Positions 1-9,043 of a DNA stretch of 64,000 nt are shown one piece after another. Location: NCBI RefSeq assembly GCF_024206495.1, contig NZ_JAMBPQ010000025.1:1-64000 (forward strand), read 5' to 3'. The notes beneath the pieces were generated by a model. That model searched no databases. It had not been told where the DNA came from and worked only from the letters and a program-made list of their open reading frames with translations. Numbering within the stretch: the first letter of the stretch is position 1; every line of letters begins with the position of its first letter. The translations under genes and the position numbers were made by a program. Origin of the DNA: Paraburkholderia sp. CNPSo 3272. Its GTDB lineage: Bacteria; Pseudomonadota; Gammaproteobacteria; Burkholderiales; Burkholderiaceae.

Positions 1-1260
1 GGGGGCGGAGGGGGTGCCACATACTCGATCTGGATCAGCGACGCGAGCGGCGCATTGCCCGCGGCCACCACGTAGTTGAACGTATAGGCGCCGGTCGTGC
101 TGACGCCGAGCTGGCTGTCTGTGTACGTCGTCGTGCCTGCAGGGAGCGTGGCGATCTGCTGGCCGTTGCGTAGCACCGAGATCGCGCCGCTCGAAGGCGG
201 GGTCCAACTGAGGACCGTACTCGCATTGTCGCTGCCGGTGACACCGATGAGCTGCGACACCGGCTGCTGGCCGATCAGTTCGCCGCCATCCAGTGCATAG
301 GTCACCGCGCTCGGCAGCGCACCCCAATAGGCGAGCAGCGTGGGCGTGATGTCTGCAATGCTGGCGCGGGTATATAGGTCCGCGAGCGAGGTGGGGGCGG
401 CCGGATTGGTGAGGCGCCCGTTGGGTTGCTGGTTGATGCCGATGAAGCTCGTCGACTCCGGCGCGAGGGGCAGGGCGTCGGTGCCACCCGCGGCATTGAG
501 GCCGTGGCTGGTTGTCACGAGCACGAGCCAATTCTCCCCGCTGCGTTGCGACACGTCGCCGACGAGCGTGCCGACGGCACTGTCGAGTTGTGCGAGCGTG
601 GCTGAATAATTCGACGAGTTGAGGCCCCAGTTGAGAGCGGCGTCTTCGGCGGAGTGATACTGGGCGACGACGAGCGAGTAGCCGTTGTCGATCATGCTCT
701 TGCCTTGAGTCGTCACGCAGCTGTCGACTGAGGCGCAGTTGACCACGGTGTCGATGTAGCCGGCGTTCTGGTCGGGCGTTAGGATCGAGGCGAAACCAGG
801 CGAATCGACGGCTGCACCCAACTTGCCCGCACCCGCGGACTTCAATATTGAGAATACGGTGGGCGCGTGCAGCGCCTGTTTTGGCGCGTCGGATTCGATC
901 TGATGGCGGTCGGCCCAGGAACCGGTCACGATCGTGGCCCAGCCGGGCATATCGAGATTCGGTTGCTGGCTGAGCGTGCTGTTCACGCCGCCACTATAGG
1001 CAGGCGCAATGTTCAGCTTCGCGAGGTTCGGCAGAGTGCCGCCCGAGATGCCTGCAGTGAGGGCGCTATAGGTTGCGCCGTCGAGCTCGATCACGAGCAT
1101 CTTGTTGAGCGTGCCGCTGGCTGTGCCCGATGATCCGATCGCCGCGTCGCCTGAAAAGGTCCGGTTTGCCGCCGATTGCATGCCTCCGTCGCCGCAACCG
1201 CTGAGCGCGGTGACGAGTGCGAGACCATACGCGGCGTATACGAATGCCTGTCTTGTCATG
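1..1260 (-). CDS. Type I phosphodiesterase/alkaline-phosphatase-superfamily lipoprotein, 3' end cut by window edge
   Basis: The frame is open from an ATG at 1260 to the left edge (420 codons), so the carboxy end is missing. The amino terminus is a lipoprotein signal with the lipobox L-S-G-C followed by GDGG. A phosphodiesterase core follows. VIELDGATY near residue 55 matches the metal-plus-nucleophile motif, with Thr as likely nucleophile, and GWATIVTGSWADRH matches the PF01663-type signature. The usual D-H-G metal motif reads T-S-H-G (LVTTSHGLN, near residue 245), so one metal ligand looks replaced. From about residue 335 the text (VLSWTPPSSGAISVLRNGQ) resembles a fibronectin-III-like domain. 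Location is probably outer membrane or periplasm; the substrate is unknown. RBS: GGGGATAACC lies just before the ATG. The superfamily call is fairly safe; activity is uncertain because of the motif change. Confidence 0.75.
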
Positions 1261-1360
1261 GTTATCCCCCTGCAAAGATTCGCCGGTGTATCCAGCGATT
1301 GAGGGCGATATTAGGCAGCAGGCAAGACGCCTATATTGCGTTCTGCGAAAGATCCCCGAT

Positions 1361-2251
1361 TCACGTATCGGTTTTTTTTATGGGGAGCCCGATGGTCTCG
1401 GCCAACGTCGCCATGAATGTGGTGATGAGACGCGCGCCCGAACGGCTGCGCAGGTGGTAGAGATATTCGTATACGGCAGGGCATTCCGGCTCGATGGACA
1501 CCGAAACGAGCGCTGAGCCGAGGGGCACCTCGCCCGCTGGCATCAGGGCGCAGCCGAGGCCGAGGCGGATCGCTTCACAGATCGCTTCGCGGCTGCCGAT
1601 CTCGATGAGCGCCCGAGGCTCCACGCGGCGCTGCCCAAGGGCGGCCTCCGTTGCGTCGCGCGTGCACGAGCCCTGTTCGCGCAGCAGCAGCGTTTCGGCC
1701 GCGAGCACGTTCAAGTCGACGCTGCGCTGCCCCGCAAGCGGATGGCGAGGTTCGACGACGAGTACGAGCCGATCACTGGCGATGCGATGCAACTCGAGGC
1801 TTTCGTCGTCCACGTGATGGGATGAGACCGCGATATCGACGCGATGCTCCGCGAGTGCGTCGAGCACGGCTTGCGAGTTGCCGATCTCGATGCCGATCTG
1901 GACGTGAGGATAGCGGCGACGAAATGCGGCGATGGTCGGCAGGACGTAGTAGGGGCCAGTGGTCCCGAGCCGGAAGCTGCCCGCGAACAACTCGCACTCG
2001 TTGCGCAGTACGAAGTCGATGTCGCTCTCCGCCTGCGTCATTCGGTCAATGAACGGCATGAGCGCCGCGCCGGTCTTCGTCACGTCAAGGCGGCTGCCGC
2101 GCCGGTGAAAGAGTTGCACGCCGTACCGTTTCTCGAGCTGCTGGATGCGCGCTGTGACGGTTGGCTGACTTATCCCCAACCGTCGCGCGGCAGCCGTGAC
2201 GCTGCCCTGTCGAACCGTTTCGTAGAATGCAGCAAGCAAAGGAGCGAGCAT
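1361..2251 (-). CDS. LysR-family transcriptional regulator
   Basis: This 296-residue protein has an amino-terminal winged HTH (MLAPLLAAFYETVRQGSVTA, then SQPTVTARIQQLEKRYG) and a LysR substrate-binding domain (about residues 80-280, with GTTGPYYVLPTIAAFRRRYP). The start at 2251 puts the HTH at the usual distance and has GGGAAAACAG upstream. An ATG 14 codons earlier (2293) lacks a good ribosome site. It lies about 100 bp upstream of the phosphodiesterase lipoprotein in the same direction, so that gene is a possible target. The effector is unknown. Length is normal for the family. Confidence 0.88.
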   Translation of the reverse strand: MLAPLLAAFYETVRQGSVTAAARRLGISQPTVTARIQQLEKRYGVQLFHRRGSRLDVTKTGAALMPFIDRMTQAESDIDFVLRNECELFAGSFRLGTTGPYYVLPTIAAFRRRYPHVQIGIEIGNSQAVLDALAEHRVDIAVSSHHVDDESLELHRIASDRLVLVVEPRHPLAGQRSVDLNVLAAETLLLREQGSCTRDATEAALGQRRVEPRALIEIGSREAICEAIRLGLGCALMPAGEVPLGSALVSVSIEPECPAVYEYLYHLRSRSGARLITTFMATLAETIGLPIKKTDT

Positions 2252-2380
2252 TTTCTGTTTTCCCAGACAGTATCCGGCGGAGGGATGCAGCATGTGTGCC
2301 GACCGTACACCATCAGTCCAATCCCACGTTCGCGAGATACGTAAGGACTGGAAGCTTTATCCGGGGCACGCGCTACCGAG

Positions 2381-2690
2381 TTATGAAGTCATTTCCTTGC
2401 GGTAGCGATTTGCCGTTCGAGATACGGGGCGGGCAGCACCGGCGAACGCCAGCACGTCGTCCAATCCCATGAAATTGTCCGGCAGTTCTTCGATTTGCTC
2501 GATCGGTGGGCTATATTGCGACCATGCGTTCGCTTAATCTCTCGGCAAATGCCGGCGGGGTGTATTCCGAGCGGTCCACGTAGATGTAATCTCTCATTCG
2601 GTCGTCGACATTCTGAACGATTTCCATGGCGTCGCCAAGGCAGCTATCGAGCGGCTCCGCGTTTCTCGCTTTGAGCAAAGCTGTTGCCTT
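2381..2690 (-). pseudogene. Possible frameshifted small protein remnant of unknown family
   Basis: On the minus strand a frame is open from 2690 to a TAG at 2511-2513, with an ATG at 2627 (MEIVQNVDDRMRDYIYVDRS...). The adjacent frame then stays open to a TAA at 2381-2383 (PPIEQIEELPDNFMGLDDVL...). Both halves have protein-like composition, and one frameshift near 2515 would join them into about 100 residues. I do not recognise the family. The low-GC, gene-poor setting beside an IS remnant fits a decayed accessory gene. It could also be chance open frame. Confidence 0.3.
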
Positions 2691-2766
2691 TCAGCAAAAG
2701 CCGTTAAATAAGGCCACTCAGCAACCGCTTAGTTCTATGCGTCGAAGCAGTCGAAGGATTCAATGT

Positions 2767-2925
2767 GCGACGGTCAACGCACGCGTGACACGCGCCGACG
2801 GTCATGCCGAGCGTGAAGCGGCCAAGATCATGAGCCACGACGCTCGGCAAGCGGCAGAGGGTCCGGACGCAGAAATCACGCTGGATGCAGACAAGGGTTA
2901 CGACGCAAGGTCGCCGGATGTATAG
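2767..2925 (+). pseudogene. IS5-family transposase fragment
   Basis: The reading frame encodes VNARVTRADGHAEREAAK and, after a spacer, EITLDADKGYDA before the frame closes. The pattern 'TRADGHAER...ITLGADKGYD' is characteristic of the DDE region of IS5-group transposases (DKGYD carries a catalytic Asp). Only about 50 residues remain. The upstream part of the open frame (2626-2766) does not read as transposase, and no terminal inverted repeats were seen. This is a dead remnant marking an old insertion between the LysR gene and the oxidoreductase gene. Confidence 0.7.
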
Positions 2926-2950
2926 CGCCGCGACGCAGCACAACCTACCC

Positions 2951-3931
2951 TCAACCAATCTCAACCACAACCTTGCTAGCCGCACTCCCGTCGGCGACAG
3001 CCTCATAAGCCCGCTCGATGTCGTTCAACGAGAAGCGCCGCGAATCCACCCGCGGCTCAAGCTGCCCCGCCTCGACAAGCCGCGTAGCCTCACCAAGCAT
3101 CTCACCGTGATGCCCACGGTTCTTCCCACTCAAAAGGGGATAAAGCGTAAACACCCCCGAATAAGTCGCCTCACGAAACGACAGCGGCGCGAGCGCATGC
3201 GTGCCCCACCCAAGCGCGCTCACCACGTGCCCAAAATGCTTGACCGCGACAAACGAAGCATCGAGCGTCTTGCCACCCACCGTGTCCACGACGAGATCAA
3301 ACCCGGCACCTGCCGTATGAGCTTGAACGTACTGCTCGACGCTCAGCGCGCCGTAATCGATAGGCGTCGCACCCAGTTGCGAAATCACATCGGCATTGCG
3401 CGTGCTCCCCGTCGCGAAGACAGTCGCATGAAGCGCGCGCGCAATCTGCACGGCCACGTGGCCGACGCCACCCGCGCCGCCCTGAACCAGCACGCTCTGA
3501 CCCGCCGCCAGGTGAGCGCGATCGACGATGCCCGACCACGCCGTGATGAACGCAAGCGGCAACGCGGCGGCTTCGCGCATCGAAAGATTCGCGGGCTTGC
3601 GCGCGAGGAGGTCCGCGTCGACGGCAGCGTACTCGGCCAGCGAACCTTGGATGCCGCCCACGCCGCCCGTCATGCCGTACACCTCGTCGCCGGGCGCGAA
3701 ACGCGTGACGCCCGCGCCGACCGCTTCCACCACGCCTGCCATGTCGATGCCGAGCACGAGCGGCAGCGGATGCTTCGCATGATCGGCCTTCCCCGCACGA
3801 ATCTTGACGTCGAGCGGATTGAGGCCTGCAGCATGAACGCGCACGAGCACCTGGCCCGTTTGCGGTTCCGGGCGATCGAGCGTGGTCAGTTCGAGCGGAC
3901 CATCGTATTGGCTGAGGACGAGTGCTTTCAT
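2951..3931 (-). CDS. Zinc-independent MDR family NADP-dependent quinone oxidoreductase-like protein
   Basis: This 326-residue medium-chain dehydrogenase/reductase has an amino-terminal GroES-like domain (VLVRVHAAGLNPLDVKIRAG; VLGIDMAGVVEAVG) and a Rossmann domain with the nucleotide-binding glycine run VLVQGGAGGVGHVAVQIARA (about residues 145-165). The zinc ligands of true alcohol dehydrogenases are absent, as in quinone oxidoreductases and zeta-crystallins. It probably reduces quinones or activated alkenes with NAD(P)H in the cytosol. It lies 52 bp downstream of the dihydrolipoyl-dehydrogenase-like gene on the same strand, probably co-transcribed. The exact substrate cannot be read. Confidence 0.88.
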   Translation of the reverse strand: MKALVLSQYDGPLELTTLDRPEPQTGQVLVRVHAAGLNPLDVKIRAGKADHAKHPLPLVLGIDMAGVVEAVGAGVTRFAPGDEVYGMTGGVGGIQGSLAEYAAVDADLLARKPANLSMREAAALPLAFITAWSGIVDRAHLAAGQSVLVQGGAGGVGHVAVQIARALHATVFATGSTRNADVISQLGATPIDYGALSVEQYVQAHTAGAGFDLVVDTVGGKTLDASFVAVKHFGHVVSALGWGTHALAPLSFREATYSGVFTLYPLLSGKNRGHHGEMLGEATRLVEAGQLEPRVDSRRFSLNDIERAYEAVADGSAASKVVVEIG

Positions 3932-3983
3932 TGTTAGTGTGTGTGCCGTTGCGAATTGAAATGGTTAGCCACGCGAGATTCAC

Positions 3984-5381
3984 TCAGCCCTTGTGATTCA
4001 GCTGCGAGGCAGCGTCTCGCAAAGCCGTGCGCAAGCCTTCTTCGACCACCGGGTGATAGAACGGCATCGCCAGCATGTCGTCCACGCTCAATCCCATCTG
4101 CACGCTCCACGCGAGCAGGTGCCCGATATGTTCCGCCGCCGGCCCGAGCCATTCCGCACCCACGAAGCGCCGCGTCGTACGGTCCACGTACACGTGGCCC
4201 AAGCCGTGGTTCTTGAGCATCACGCGGCTGCGCCCCTGATCTTCGAAGCTCACGGCGCCAGTCACGAAGCTGCCTTCCACCAGTTCCCGATGTGACTTGC
4301 CGACCATGGCGATCTGCGGATCGGAAAACACGATTGCAAGCGGTGCACGGCGCGCAACGGGTTCGACTTCGGGAAAGCGAGCCGCATTGCGGCCCGCGGC
4401 GCGGCCCTCGTCGGCGGCTTCGTGCAGCAGCGGCAGCATATCGTTCGCGTCGCCCGCCAAAAACACCGGCGCGGTGCCGATCTGCAGCGTGGCCGCGTCG
4501 AAACGCGGCACGCCGTGCGCGTCGAGTTCGAGCGAGGTGTTTGCGAGGCCCAGCTTCGCCACGTTGGGATTCCGGCCCGTTGCTGCCAGGACGTAATCAA
4601 ACGTTGCTTCGGACTGCGTGCCATCCGCACGGGCATAGCGCAGCGTCACGCCCGCGTCGCTGCGCGTAGCCGATACCACACGTCCCCGCGTCTCGAACTG
4701 CATTTCCGCGCCGAACACGCGGTGCGCTTCGCTGATCAGACGCGGGTCGGTGAGCGGCCCCACGCTGCCGTGCGAGCCGCCGTACAACGTCACCCGCACG
4801 CCGAGCCGCGCGAGCGCCTGGCCGAGTTCCAGACCGATTACACCCGCACCGACCACCGCCACGCTGCGCGGCAAGTCCTCCCACGCGAACACGTCGTCGT
4901 TGACGATCAGCCGCTCGCCAAGTCCCGCGAGGGACTCGGGTACCGTGGGTGTCGAGCCCGTGGCGATCACGACGCTCTTTGCGCGCACCTGCGTGTGCTC
5001 GCCAACCTGGAGCAGCCCGTCATCGATGAAGCGGGCGTGCCCGACCAGGCGGTCCGCTTCGGGCAGCGCGAGCGTGCTGTCAACGACGAAACCGACGAAC
5101 CGGTCCCGCTCGCGGCGCACGCGCTCCATCACAGCCCGGCCGTCGATCTCCATACCGAGCGGATTCACGCCGAAACGCGGCGCCATCGTTACCGCGTGCG
5201 CCGCCTCGGCCGCTGCGATCAGCAGCTTCGAGGGCATACAGCCCACGCGCGCGCACGTCGTGCCGTAAGCGCCGTTTTCAATGATGATTGCGCTTGCACC
5301 TTCCGCCTTCGCGGCGCGGTAAGCGGAAAGTCCGGCCGTGCCGGCGCCGATGATGGCGACATCCGTTCGCAGGGTTTGCAT
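3984..5381 (-). CDS. Dihydrolipoyl dehydrogenase-like FAD disulfide oxidoreductase
   Basis: This 465-residue protein is of normal length for the class I pyridine nucleotide-disulfide family. FAD motif: VAIIGAGTAGLSAYRAA at the start. Redox pair: the C-x4-C motif CARVGC followed by MPSK near residue 45. NAD(P) motif: VAVVGAGVIGLELGQALARLG near residue 175. The second FAD motif ends PVFLAGDAND. The carboxy dimerisation domain carries the catalytic His-Glu (YHPVVEEGL). RBS: AAGGAAACACG before the ATG. No 2-oxoacid dehydrogenase E1 or E2 gene is nearby, so this is a stand-alone disulfide reductase, possibly using an alternative disulfide. It is probably in an operon with the oxidoreductase gene downstream. 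Confidence 0.9.
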   Translation of the reverse strand: MQTLRTDVAIIGAGTAGLSAYRAAKAEGASAIIIENGAYGTTCARVGCMPSKLLIAAAEAAHAVTMAPRFGVNPLGMEIDGRAVMERVRRERDRFVGFVVDSTLALPEADRLVGHARFIDDGLLQVGEHTQVRAKSVVIATGSTPTVPESLAGLGERLIVNDDVFAWEDLPRSVAVVGAGVIGLELGQALARLGVRVTLYGGSHGSVGPLTDPRLISEAHRVFGAEMQFETRGRVVSATRSDAGVTLRYARADGTQSEATFDYVLAATGRNPNVAKLGLANTSLELDAHGVPRFDAATLQIGTAPVFLAGDANDMLPLLHEAADEGRAAGRNAARFPEVEPVARRAPLAIVFSDPQIAMVGKSHRELVEGSFVTGAVSFEDQGRSRVMLKNHGLGHVYVDRTTRRFVGAEWLGPAAEHIGHLLAWSVQMGLSVDDMLAMPFYHPVVEEGLRTALRDAASQLNHKG

Positions 5382-5512
5382 CGTGTTTCCTTGAGGGGTT
5401 CATGCATTCGTTTCCATGACCCAGTCTAGGAGGTCCACACGCGCGGGTGAATGTCGGCGCTGCTCAAGTTCATGCCCGATCGTCTCACGGGCGGCGGGGC
5501 GCGGGCCGCCGG

Positions 5513-6427
5513 TCAACCGGGCATGTGCTGCGCGAGCCAGTCGATCAACACGCGCACCTTCGGCGGCAAAAACCGGTTGGGCGGATAGAGCATCCACACC
5601 GGGCCGCTGTACGCGCGCGGCTCCAGCGACCAATCGGGCAGCACACGAACGAGCAGACCGTCGCGCAGAGCATCCGCCGCGGCGAATTCGGGCAGGCTCG
5701 CAATGCCCCAGTCCGCGAGCGCCGCATCGCGGCGAGCGCCCACGTCGTTGGCGATATAGCGGCCCTTCACCTCGACGGCATGCGCCTGCGCGCCGCGCCG
5801 GAAGGTCCAGCGGTTGTCGTCGGGCGTTTCGCCGAGATACAGGCAGTCGTGGCGCGCGAGATCCTTCGGGTGCTTCGGCGTGCCGTGCGCGCGCAGATAG
5901 GCGGGCGACGCGCACGGCATCCACTGCAGCGCGCCGAGCCGCCGCGCCGCGAGCCCCGGCGGCGGCGTGGGCGTCGGGCGAATCACGATATCGACGCTGT
6001 CGCGCACCGGATCGACGTCGCGGTCGGTAAAGATGAGTTGCACCGCCACCTCCTCATACGCGCGCAGGAAGCCGGAAATCAGCGGATGAATGACGCTTTG
6101 CGCGAATGAAATCGGCGCGCTGATGCTAACGCGGCCATGCGGGCGGTCGGTGAGGCGGCTGGCGGCTTGCGCCGCGCTCGCGGCGGCTTCGACCATGTCC
6201 GCGCAGTGACGGTAGACCTCGGCGCCCGATTCCGTGAGCCGCAGGCTGCGCGTGGAGCGCTCCAGCAGGCGCGTGCCGAGCGCGCGTTCGAGCCGCTGCA
6301 TCTGGCGGCTCACGGTGGAAGGCGTGCTGCCGAGCTGGCGCGCCGCGACCGAGAAATTACCGGCGTCGACCACGCGGGCGAAGGTGGCCAGGTCGGGAAG
6401 CAGAGGCAGGAGGTCGGCGGGATTCAT
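5513..6427 (-). CDS. LysR-family regulator divergent from DMT exporter
   Basis: The 304-residue protein has a typical LysR HTH (FARVVDAGNFSVAARQLGST, then PSTVSRQMQRLERALG) and an effector domain beginning near residue 90 (GRVSISAPISFAQSVIHPLI). It belongs to the large CrgA/YhjC-like group of LysR proteins. It is transcribed away from the EamA-family exporter gene with about 115 bp between the two starts, the arrangement in which such a regulator normally controls its divergent neighbour. The effector is unknown. Confidence 0.9.
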   Translation of the reverse strand: MNPADLLPLLPDLATFARVVDAGNFSVAARQLGSTPSTVSRQMQRLERALGTRLLERSTRSLRLTESGAEVYRHCADMVEAAASAAQAASRLTDRPHGRVSISAPISFAQSVIHPLISGFLRAYEEVAVQLIFTDRDVDPVRDSVDIVIRPTPTPPPGLAARRLGALQWMPCASPAYLRAHGTPKHPKDLARHDCLYLGETPDDNRWTFRRGAQAHAVEVKGRYIANDVGARRDAALADWGIASLPEFAAADALRDGLLVRVLPDWSLEPRAYSGPVWMLYPPNRFLPPKVRVLIDWLAQHMPG

Positions 6428-6543
6428 GGCAGTGCCATCTGTGCATCCAGAGCATAAATGATGTTCCGTCGAAGCGGATTATCGCTGGGAAGTCATTGCC
6501 GCACAATGTGCCCATTCCCGGCCAATCTGCACGCTCGTTCCCC

Positions 6544-7467
6544 ATGAATGCCCTGACCCGTTCGCCCCGCACCGTCGATCTATTGCTTGTTGCTGTCGCG
6601 CTAATCTGGGGCACGAGCTATGGCGTGGTGAAGGGCGCGCTGCTCGTCTACCCGGTGCTCGGCCTGCTCGCGCTGCGCTTTGGCATCACGTTCGTGCTGC
6701 TGTCGCCCACGCTGCGCGGTCTACGTCATGTGATGTGGCGCGAGCGGATCGGCGTGTTCGGCGCAGGACTCCTGCTGCTCGGCATCTTTCTGGCCGAGAC
6801 GTTTGGCGTGTCGCTCACGAACGCCTCGAACGCCGCGTTCCTCATCAGCCTGTGCGTGGTCCTCACGCCGCTCGTGGAGTGGGCGTGGCTCAAGCGCGCG
6901 CCGCGGCCGGTGGAATGGGCGGCGGCTGGCGTGTCGCTGTTTGGCGCGCTGCTCCTGACGGGCGGCCATGTGGCGGCGAGCCCCGGCGATCTGCTGGTCG
7001 TGCTGGCCGCGCTGCTGCGCGCATTGACGACCTGTGCGGTCAAGCGCGTGATGAAGTCGGGCGCCGTGCCGCCGCTCACGGTGACGGCGGTCCAGTCCGC
7101 CGTCGTTTCGATTGGCTGCGCCGCGCTCGCGTTGACTGTTGCGCCCGAACAGTGGCGGCCGTTGCCGCCCTGGCAGGGGCACGGCGTGTTCTGGGGCAGC
7201 GTGATCTATCTCGTGGCGGGCTGCACGCTGTTCGCCTTCTTCGTGCAGAACTACGCCGTGAGCCGCAGCAGCCCCACGCGCGTGGCGTTGCTCATGGGCA
7301 GCGAGCCGGTGTTCGGCGCGCTCTTTGCAGGCGTGTGGCTGGGCGAGCGGCTTACCTTGCCCGCATGGATCGGCGGCATGCTGATCGTGGCCGCTTCGCT
7401 TTTCGCGCTCAAGGGCGAACCGCAGGCCGATGCGCGGATTGAAGCACAGGACGCCGTGAAAGCGTAG
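6544..7467 (+). CDS. EamA/DMT-family transporter
   Basis: The 307-residue integral membrane protein has about ten hydrophobic helices in two EamA repeats (repeat 1 starts VDLLLVAVALIWGTSYGVVK; repeat 2 includes VIYLVAGCTLFAFFVQNYAV). The closing segment SSPTRVALLMGSEPVFGALF is the DMT-family signature. Such proteins usually export amino acids or other small metabolites across the inner membrane. The ATG at 6544 is preferred over 6496 because the first membrane helix then begins about 10 residues in. The divergent LysR gene is its likely regulator. The substrate cannot be deduced. Confidence 0.9.
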   Translation: MNALTRSPRTVDLLLVAVALIWGTSYGVVKGALLVYPVLGLLALRFGITFVLLSPTLRGLRHVMWRERIGVFGAGLLLLGIFLAETFGVSLTNASNAAFLISLCVVLTPLVEWAWLKRAPRPVEWAAAGVSLFGALLLTGGHVAASPGDLLVVLAALLRALTTCAVKRVMKSGAVPPLTVTAVQSAVVSIGCAALALTVAPEQWRPLPPWQGHGVFWGSVIYLVAGCTLFAFFVQNYAVSRSSPTRVALLMGSEPVFGALFAGVWLGERLTLPAWIGGMLIVAASLFALKGEPQADARIEAQDAVKA

Positions 7468-7583
7468 GCCGGGTCCACATCCGCAAAGCTGATATGCAAT
7501 TGCGAATTAACTGGTAGGGGATCGGGACGCAGGCTGTTCCAATGGGCATTTGGACCTTCGATGCCGCAGGAGCGAGCCTTACG

Positions 7584-8957
7584 ATGGCGAAAACGAACAA
7601 ACCCATTTTGCTCAACGCGTTCAACATGAATTGCGTGGGGCATATCAATCACGGGCTGTGGACGCACCCGCGCGACCGCTCGACCGACTACCGCACGCTC
7701 GCGTACTGGACGAATCTCGCGCGTACGCTGGAGCGCGGGCTCTTCGACGGGCTTTTTCTCGCCGATATCGTGGGCGTCTACGACGTCTATCAGCGCAACG
7801 TGGACGTGACGCTGCGCGAGTCGATCCAGTTGCCGGTGAACGACCCCACGCTCGTCGTGCCGGCCATGGCCGCTGTGACCGAGCATCTCGGCTTTGGCGT
7901 GACGGTGAACCTGACTTACGAGCAGCCTTATTTGCTGGCGCGGCGATTTTCGACGCTTGATCACCTCACGCAGGGCCGCATCGGGTGGAACATCGTGACG
8001 GGCTATCTGGACAGCGCGGCGCGCGCCATGGGACTCGAGCAGCAACTGCCGCACGACGAGCGCTACGACCGGGCGGACGAATACCTGGAAGTCCTCTACA
8101 AACTCTGGGAGGGCAGCTGGGAAGCGGACGCCGTGCGGCGCGACAAGGCCGCGCGTGTTTTCGCCGATCCAGCGAAGCTGCATCGCGTGGAGCATGCGGG
8201 ACGTTACTACCGCGTGGACGGTTATCACCTGGCGGAACCTTCGCCGCAGCGCACGCCGGTGCTGTTCCAGGCGGGCAGTTCGGGGCGCGGGCAGCGCTTT
8301 GCGGCGCGTCACGCGGAATGCGTGTTCATTTCGCCGCCAAGCCGCGCCGCCGCGCGCGAGACAGTGCGCGCGTTGCGCGAACAATTGGTGCAAGCGGGGC
8401 GCCGGCCCGACGATGTGAAGGTCTTCGTCGGCGTGGCGGTGGTGCCGGGCTCCACTGAGCGCGAAGCGCGCGAGAAGTATGCCGACTACCGGCAATATGC
8501 GAGCCGTGAAGCGGGGTTGGCGCATTTCGCGTCGAGCACGGGTGTCGATTATTCGCAATACGATCTGGACGCGCCCGTGGATTATGCGCCGGGCAATGCG
8601 ATCGAATCCGCCACGCGGACGGCGAAGCAACACGGCTGGACGCGGCGCAAGCTGCTGGAGATGTTCGAGCTGGGTGGGCGCTATCCGGCGATTGTCGGCA
8701 GCGCTTCGCAGGTGGCGGATGAACTGCAGGCGTGGATTGACGAGGCGGATGTGGATGGGTTCAACCTGAGCCGCACTGTCGTGCCCGAGAGCTACGAGGA
8801 TTTCGTGGATCTCGTCGTGCCGGAGTTGCAGGCGCGTGGGCGGTATAAGACGGCGTATGCGCCGGGGACGTTGCGGGAGAAGTTGTTTGGGGGGGAGGCT
8901 ACCTTGCCGCAGCGGCATGCTGGGGCGGGGTATCGGTGGGGGACTGAAGTGGTTTGA
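7584..8957 (+). CDS. LLM-class flavin-dependent monooxygenase (NtaA/SnaA/DszA family)
   Basis: The protein has 457 residues from the ATG at 7584 (MAKTNKPILLNAFNMNCVGH). An in-frame ATG at 7542 would add 14 non-conserved residues. The long-chain type of this family is recognised from NHGLWTHPRDRSTDY near the start, FDGLFLADIVGVYDVY, GFGVTVNLTYEQPYLLARRF and GRIGWNIVTGYLDSAARAMG. These are two-component FMNH2-dependent monooxygenases acting on nitrilotriacetate, dibenzothiophene sulfone, dimethyl sulfide or similar compounds, and they need a separate flavin reductase, which is not in this window. The neighbouring MetQ-like protein, MFS carrier and YeiH-type exporter suggest a sulfur compound as substrate; that is inference. 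Confidence 0.88.
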   Translation: MAKTNKPILLNAFNMNCVGHINHGLWTHPRDRSTDYRTLAYWTNLARTLERGLFDGLFLADIVGVYDVYQRNVDVTLRESIQLPVNDPTLVVPAMAAVTEHLGFGVTVNLTYEQPYLLARRFSTLDHLTQGRIGWNIVTGYLDSAARAMGLEQQLPHDERYDRADEYLEVLYKLWEGSWEADAVRRDKAARVFADPAKLHRVEHAGRYYRVDGYHLAEPSPQRTPVLFQAGSSGRGQRFAARHAECVFISPPSRAAARETVRALREQLVQAGRRPDDVKVFVGVAVVPGSTEREAREKYADYRQYASREAGLAHFASSTGVDYSQYDLDAPVDYAPGNAIESATRTAKQHGWTRRKLLEMFELGGRYPAIVGSASQVADELQAWIDEADVDGFNLSRTVVPESYEDFVDLVVPELQARGRYKTAYAPGTLREKLFGGEATLPQRHAGAGYRWGTEVV

Positions 8958-9043
8958 ATGGGATTTAATGGGAGAGGCCAAAGCGCCGGGGAGCCGCGAA
9001 CAAAAAGCATCACGGCGCCCCGCGGCAAACCCCACCCACTCCC

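Noticed and set aside
7251..9035. 594-codon minus-strand open frame over the LLM monooxygenase
   Set aside because: Arg/His-rich shadow; the plus-strand frame has a full set of family motifs.
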